Assembly (NCBI RefSeq): GCF_001577755.1
Contig: NZ_CP010776.1
Span: 1,488,001 to 1,552,000, forward strand
Direction: 5' to 3'
DNA length: 64,000 nucleotides
DNA from: Rufibacter sp. DG15C
GTDB taxonomy: Bacteria; Bacteroidota; Bacteroidia; Cytophagales; Hymenobacteraceae
The first letter of the stretch is position 1; each line of letters starts with the position of its first letter. Under the pieces are notes generated by a model that was given only the letters and a program-made list of their open reading frames with translations, was not told the DNA's origin and ran no database searches. Positions 61,047 through 64,000 of the stretch are shown in pieces. The position numbers and the translations under genes were made by a program.

Positions 61047-62558
61047 ATGCTAGAGCAGCTTAGATACTCCATACAAGCCTCCCCATTTGATTTTCTACTG
61101 GACCAGGAGAACTGGATGACGCTGGGCAGGCTGGTCTATACGGTAGTGGTGGTATTGGTCTGTCTCCGCATTATTTATGACACGCGCTCTACGTCCAAGA
61201 CGCTGGCTTATCTGCTCATTGCCATCTTTGTGCCGTTTCTGGGAATCATTATTTACTTCTCCTTCGGGATCAACTACAAGAAGCGCCGGCTCTACACCAA
61301 GAAGCTGATTGAGGACGAGGTCTTCATGAGCGAGTTGGAGCAACGCGTGACCGCTTACTCAGAGCAGAGCCTACAAAGCAGCAGTCCCGAGGTGAAGGCC
61401 AACAAAGAACTCATCAAACTCTTGCTGCGCGACAGCTTTAGTCCGTTGACCGCCGGCAACAAAGTCAAAGTCCTGCTCAATGGTGAAGAGAAATTCCCCG
61501 AAGTGCTGGAAGCTCTTAAGCTAGCCAAACACCACATTCACCTTGAATACTACATCATAGACAATGACCGCATAGGCAACCAGATAAAAGACGTGCTTAT
61601 CCAAAAGGCGAAGGAGGGCGTACAGGTCAGGTTGATTTATGATGACTACGGAAGCCGTTCTATCAGGAGAAAGTATGTAGCTGAACTTGCAGAAGCTGGC
61701 GTAGAGGCCCATCCGTTCCATCGGGTGCATTTCTGGTTGCTGGCCAATAGATTGAATTACCGCAATCACCGCAAGATCATTATCATTGACGCCAAGACCG
61801 CCTTTGTGGGCGGCCTCAACATAGCAGACCGGTACATCAACAACCTCAAAAAGAAGCAAGCACTGTACTGGCGAGACACCCACCTGCGCATTGACGGGCC
61901 GGGCATTTACTACCTGCAATACCTTTTCTTTTGTGACTGGAATTTCTGCTCGGGTCAGTTCCTGCACCCAGAGGAGCATTACTTTATTGCCGAACCTGTA
62001 AAAGACGCCCATTGCCGGGTGCAGATAGCGGCCAGCGGGCCAGATTCGCCTACGTCCACTATTCTGTTCTCCTTGCTGCAGTCTATCTATCTGGCGCAGG
62101 AGGAAGTGTTGATAACTACCCCGTATTTCATTCCCGGTGAGAGCATTTTAAACGCCTTGTGCGTGGCTGCCATGGGTGGCGTGTCTGTCAAATTGCTAGT
62201 GCCGGGCATTGCAGATTCTGCCTTGGTGAACGCAGCGGCATGGTCTTACTATGATGATCTGCTCTTGGCAGGTGTGGAAATCTATCTCTACCAGAAAGGG
62301 TTCATGCATGCCAAGACCATGGTCATTGACGGCAACATGTCCATGGTGGGCACCGCCAATATGGACAACCGCAGTTTTGAACTCAACTTTGAAGTGAACG
62401 CCGTGGTCTATGACAAGGAAATCTCCCAGCAGCTACACAACGCCTTCTACCTAGACCTGAATGACGCCAAGAAGATAGACCCTGAGGAATGGCGCAACCG
62501 CTCTAGAGTCAAGCAACTTTTTGAGAAACTGGCCAGGTTGTTATCTCCGCTACTATAA
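61047..62558 (+). CDS. cls: Cardiolipin synthase (phospholipase D type)
   Basis: The 503-residue inner-membrane enzyme makes cardiolipin from two phosphatidylglycerols. Two N-terminal transmembrane segments (about 25-70) precede two HKD motifs: NHRKIIIIDAKTAFVGG and MHAKTMVIDGNMSMVGTANMDNRS. The start and length are as expected for ClsA-type enzymes. It follows the DUF457 gene by 30 bp, so the two are likely one transcript. Confidence 0.95.
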   Translation: MLEQLRYSIQASPFDFLLDQENWMTLGRLVYTVVVVLVCLRIIYDTRSTSKTLAYLLIAIFVPFLGIIIYFSFGINYKKRRLYTKKLIEDEVFMSELEQRVTAYSEQSLQSSSPEVKANKELIKLLLRDSFSPLTAGNKVKVLLNGEEKFPEVLEALKLAKHHIHLEYYIIDNDRIGNQIKDVLIQKAKEGVQVRLIYDDYGSRSIRRKYVAELAEAGVEAHPFHRVHFWLLANRLNYRNHRKIIIIDAKTAFVGGLNIADRYINNLKKKQALYWRDTHLRIDGPGIYYLQYLFFCDWNFCSGQFLHPEEHYFIAEPVKDAHCRVQIAASGPDSPTSTILFSLLQSIYLAQEEVLITTPYFIPGESILNALCVAAMGGVSVKLLVPGIADSALVNAAAWSYYDDLLLAGVEIYLYQKGFMHAKTMVIDGNMSMVGTANMDNRSFELNFEVNAVVYDKEISQQLHNAFYLDLNDAKKIDPEEWRNRSRVKQLFEKLARLLSPLL

Positions 62559-62569
62559 TTGCTAAACAT

Positions 62570-62606
62570 CGTTTTTGGCGTAATTTCTAAGAAACAGGCC
62601 AAAACG
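62570..62606. repeat. Intergenic palindrome, copy 26
   Basis: cgtttttggcgtaatttcta and agaaacaggccaaaacg pair imperfectly 12 bp after the cardiolipin synthase stop, in a convergent gap. Confidence 0.86.
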
Positions 62607-62618
62607 GTTGTGGATAAC

Positions 62619-63194
62619 TTATAGGGTGAATGCCATTTGGCAGCGTTGTCCGTCTAAGGTAGGGAGGTGTTGCTGTAGCTCTAGATGCGTCTTAATCTCT
62701 TTGAACTCCTGCTCTGAGCGGGCCTTTATTTCCTTGCGTTGCAAGGCCTCAATGAAACGGCGCGCGTCTTCAGGGGTTTCTAAGGTAAGGCCGGGCACCA
62801 GGGCGGGTTTGTCGTCTTCGCCTTTGGCCACCATGGTAAAGTAAGAGGTGTTGGTGTGCTTGACAGAACCGCTCTTCACATTCTCAGCAATTACCTTGAT
62901 GCCCACCAGCAAAGAAGTTCTTCCTACATAATTCACTGAGGCCATTAAACTCACTAGTTCACCTACCTCTACAGGCTGCAGAAAATGCACGCCGTCTACC
63001 GTCACCGTCACGCAGTAATTACCCGCGTGCTTGGCCGCGCAGGCATAGGCTACTTTATCCATCAAGGACAGCAGGATGCCGCCGTGAATCTTCCCCCCGA
63101 AGTTGGCATAGCTGGGAATCATCAGCTCGGTGAGCGTGGTGCGCGAGTGGGAGACAGGTTTGAAGAAGTCTTGGTCTGGGCTAGAAGTGGGCAT
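62619..63194 (-). CDS. Acyl-CoA thioesterase, hotdog fold
   Basis: The 191-residue protein is a YciA/BFIT-type hotdog thioesterase. The motif ANFGGKIHGGILLSLMDKVAYACAAKHAGNYCVTVTVDGVHFLQPVEVGELV-like stretch (about 31-82) carries the helix and strand typical of the family. It hydrolyses acyl-CoA esters in the cytoplasm. A charged C-terminal tail (about 150-191) is an addition over the minimal domain. The start codon touches a palindrome copy. Confidence 0.9.
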   Translation of the reverse strand: MPTSSPDQDFFKPVSHSRTTLTELMIPSYANFGGKIHGGILLSLMDKVAYACAAKHAGNYCVTVTVDGVHFLQPVEVGELVSLMASVNYVGRTSLLVGIKVIAENVKSGSVKHTNTSYFTMVAKGEDDKPALVPGLTLETPEDARRFIEALQRKEIKARSEQEFKEIKTHLELQQHLPTLDGQRCQMAFTL

Positions 63195-63241
63195 TTCGGT
63201 TTTGAGCTGTTTTCCTAAAAGTAAGGCAAAAACGGGAAATG
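63192..63241. repeat. Intergenic palindrome, copy 27 (degenerate, touches a start codon)
   Basis: catttcggttttgagctg and aaggcaaaaacgggaaatg retain the arms and paired outer ends. It fills the gap between the DUF1003 gene stop and the thioesterase start, and the first base triplet (CAT) is the thioesterase start codon. Confidence 0.78.
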
Positions 63242-63244
63242 TCG

Positions 63245-63967
63245 CTAGACGTTATTCCGGAGACGGGCGTTGATTTCATTGAGCAGCTCTACCTGTATCT
63301 GCTGTATCTGGAACATTCTATGGCCTTGCTGCATGAGCAGGTGGTCAATTTTCTCATGAAGTTGGCGTATCTCCAGTTCGGCTTTCAGGTTGATCTGGAA
63401 GTCATGCTCGGCGCGCAGGCGATCCTTCTCCTCCTGGCGGTTCTGGCTCATCATGATGACGGGCGCTTGCAAGGCCGCAATGGAAGAGAGGATGAGGTTG
63501 AGCAAGATGAATGGGAAGGGATCAAACGGCTGGCCTAGAAAATGGACGACGTTAATGACCATCCAAATGATCAGAAAAGCCAGAAAGCTGAGGATAAACC
63601 GCCAGCTGCCCCCAAAATCGGCTATTTTATCTGAGATGCGCTCGCCAAAGGTGAGTTGTTCTGTATATTCTGTCTCTGTGTTTTTGGAGAGGAGCTCATT
63701 CTGCGAGATACTGCTCACCACCTCTTGCTCCAGTTCGGTGAGGTGGCCAAACTCCTCTTGCAGCAAAGATTCTACAAAGGCGGTTCTGTACTTGTTGAGC
63801 TCATCCAGCGAGATGTAGCCAGATTGGTCCCACTGTGGGTGGTCCTTGAGGATGAGTTCTACCAGTGGTTCGCGCACGGTGTTGGCGGGCATCAACTGGC
63901 TTAGCGGCAAGAGCTTGCCTGTGATCTGGCAAGTCTCCACTACCGGAAGGTCTTTCAGCGTAGACAT
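63245..63967 (-). CDS. DUF1003 membrane protein
   Basis: The 240-residue protein matches DUF1003. A soluble N-terminus (with a CQITGKLLPLSQL segment near residues 11-23) leads to two adjacent transmembrane helices (about 122-144 and 153-175; WRFILSFLAFLIIWMVINVVHFLG, then FPFILLNLILSSIAALQAPVIMM). A coiled-coil-like C-terminus (about 180-235) follows. The function is unknown. The longest frame starts at TTG 63994; the ATG at 63967 is used. It is upstream of the thioesterase on the same strand. Confidence 0.88.
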   Translation of the reverse strand: MSTLKDLPVVETCQITGKLLPLSQLMPANTVREPLVELILKDHPQWDQSGYISLDELNKYRTAFVESLLQEEFGHLTELEQEVVSSISQNELLSKNTETEYTEQLTFGERISDKIADFGGSWRFILSFLAFLIIWMVINVVHFLGQPFDPFPFILLNLILSSIAALQAPVIMMSQNRQEEKDRLRAEHDFQINLKAELEIRQLHEKIDHLLMQQGHRMFQIQQIQVELLNEINARLRNNV

Positions 63968-64000
63968 GGGCGTTTGGCTTAAGGTGATGTTCAAAGGATC

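Noticed and set aside
7503-63241. CRISPR array made of the repeated 38-bp palindrome
   Set aside because: Copies are hundreds to thousands of bases apart, differ in sequence, and have genes rather than short spacers between them.

Overview
The window looks like ordinary chromosome from a member of the Bacteroidota, most likely order Cytophagales and near the Hymenobacteraceae (Rufibacter/Pontibacter-like; the genus is inference). It encodes a SusC/SusD outer-membrane pair, a PorP/SprF type IX secretion protein and a GldJ-like gliding lipoprotein. It also has DUF4175, DUF5687 and DUF2807 proteins, many lipoproteins, few Shine-Dalgarno sites, and candidate TAnnTTTG promoter boxes. I see no prophage, integrase, intact insertion sequence, CRISPR array, rRNA or tRNA.

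Layout. 0.1-5.9 kb (minus strand): a SusC-SusD-lipoprotein uptake locus. 6.3-8.6 kb: an NagX/HGSNAT-like membrane acyltransferase, a diacylglycerol-kinase family protein and a DinB-fold protein. 8.7-12.7 kb (minus): a DUF4382 lipoprotein and a large AsmA-like protein. 12.8-15.1 kb: PorP/SprF and GldJ. 15.3-17.7 kb: ComF, an AhpD-like protein, a small conserved protein and exodeoxyribonuclease III. 17.8-27.5 kb: a 1103-residue DUF4175 coiled-coil membrane protein, an anti-sigma-type ATPase, ybeY, mnmG (with a perfect parS site just upstream), a methyltransferase, a Big_5 lipoprotein and a small acidic protein. 27.5-28.3 kb: a gene-free, repeat-rich gap. 28.3-46.8 kb: a phosphate transporter, glyS, dipeptide epimerase, MMPL/RND transporter, ileS, lspA, a small barrel protein, a double ABC ATPase, rnr, a polyprenyl synthase and a rhomboid protease. 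46.9-54.4 kb: fasciclin, DUF2807, patatin/BamA-like, M28 peptidase and glutamate dehydrogenase. 54.8-58.4 kb: an ECF sigma factor with an overlapping membrane protein, then a DUF5687/ABC exporter. 58.5-64 kb: serine hydrolase, DUF457 hydrolase, cardiolipin synthase, thioesterase and DUF1003 protein.

The most striking signal is not a gene. About 27 copies of a palindrome of about 38 bp (core CGTTTTTGGCC ... GGCCAAAAACG with a short CTGG/CCAG-type loop) sit in gaps between genes from 7.5 to 63.2 kb. None lies inside a gene, although one touches a start codon. Most follow a stop codon, but two lie in divergent promoter gaps. The T-run is on the 5' side and the A-run on the 3' side of the stem, the reverse of a normal intrinsic terminator. 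Nine copies sit beside, or are fused to, a separate conventional terminator. Several copies have outer flanks that differ between copies but are self-complementary, giving perfect stems of up to 29 bp. No REP-type transposase is present in the window. This is an abundant, probably lineage-specific intergenic element whose function cannot be settled from sequence alone.

Other points of interest are the parS site, an AT-rich 0.5-kb gap with DnaA-box-like words, intergenic perfect TTATCCACA words, and two further repeat types at 27.7-28.0 and 31.6 kb. Where the longest open frame began with TTG or GTG and a better ATG lay downstream, I used the ATG and say so.
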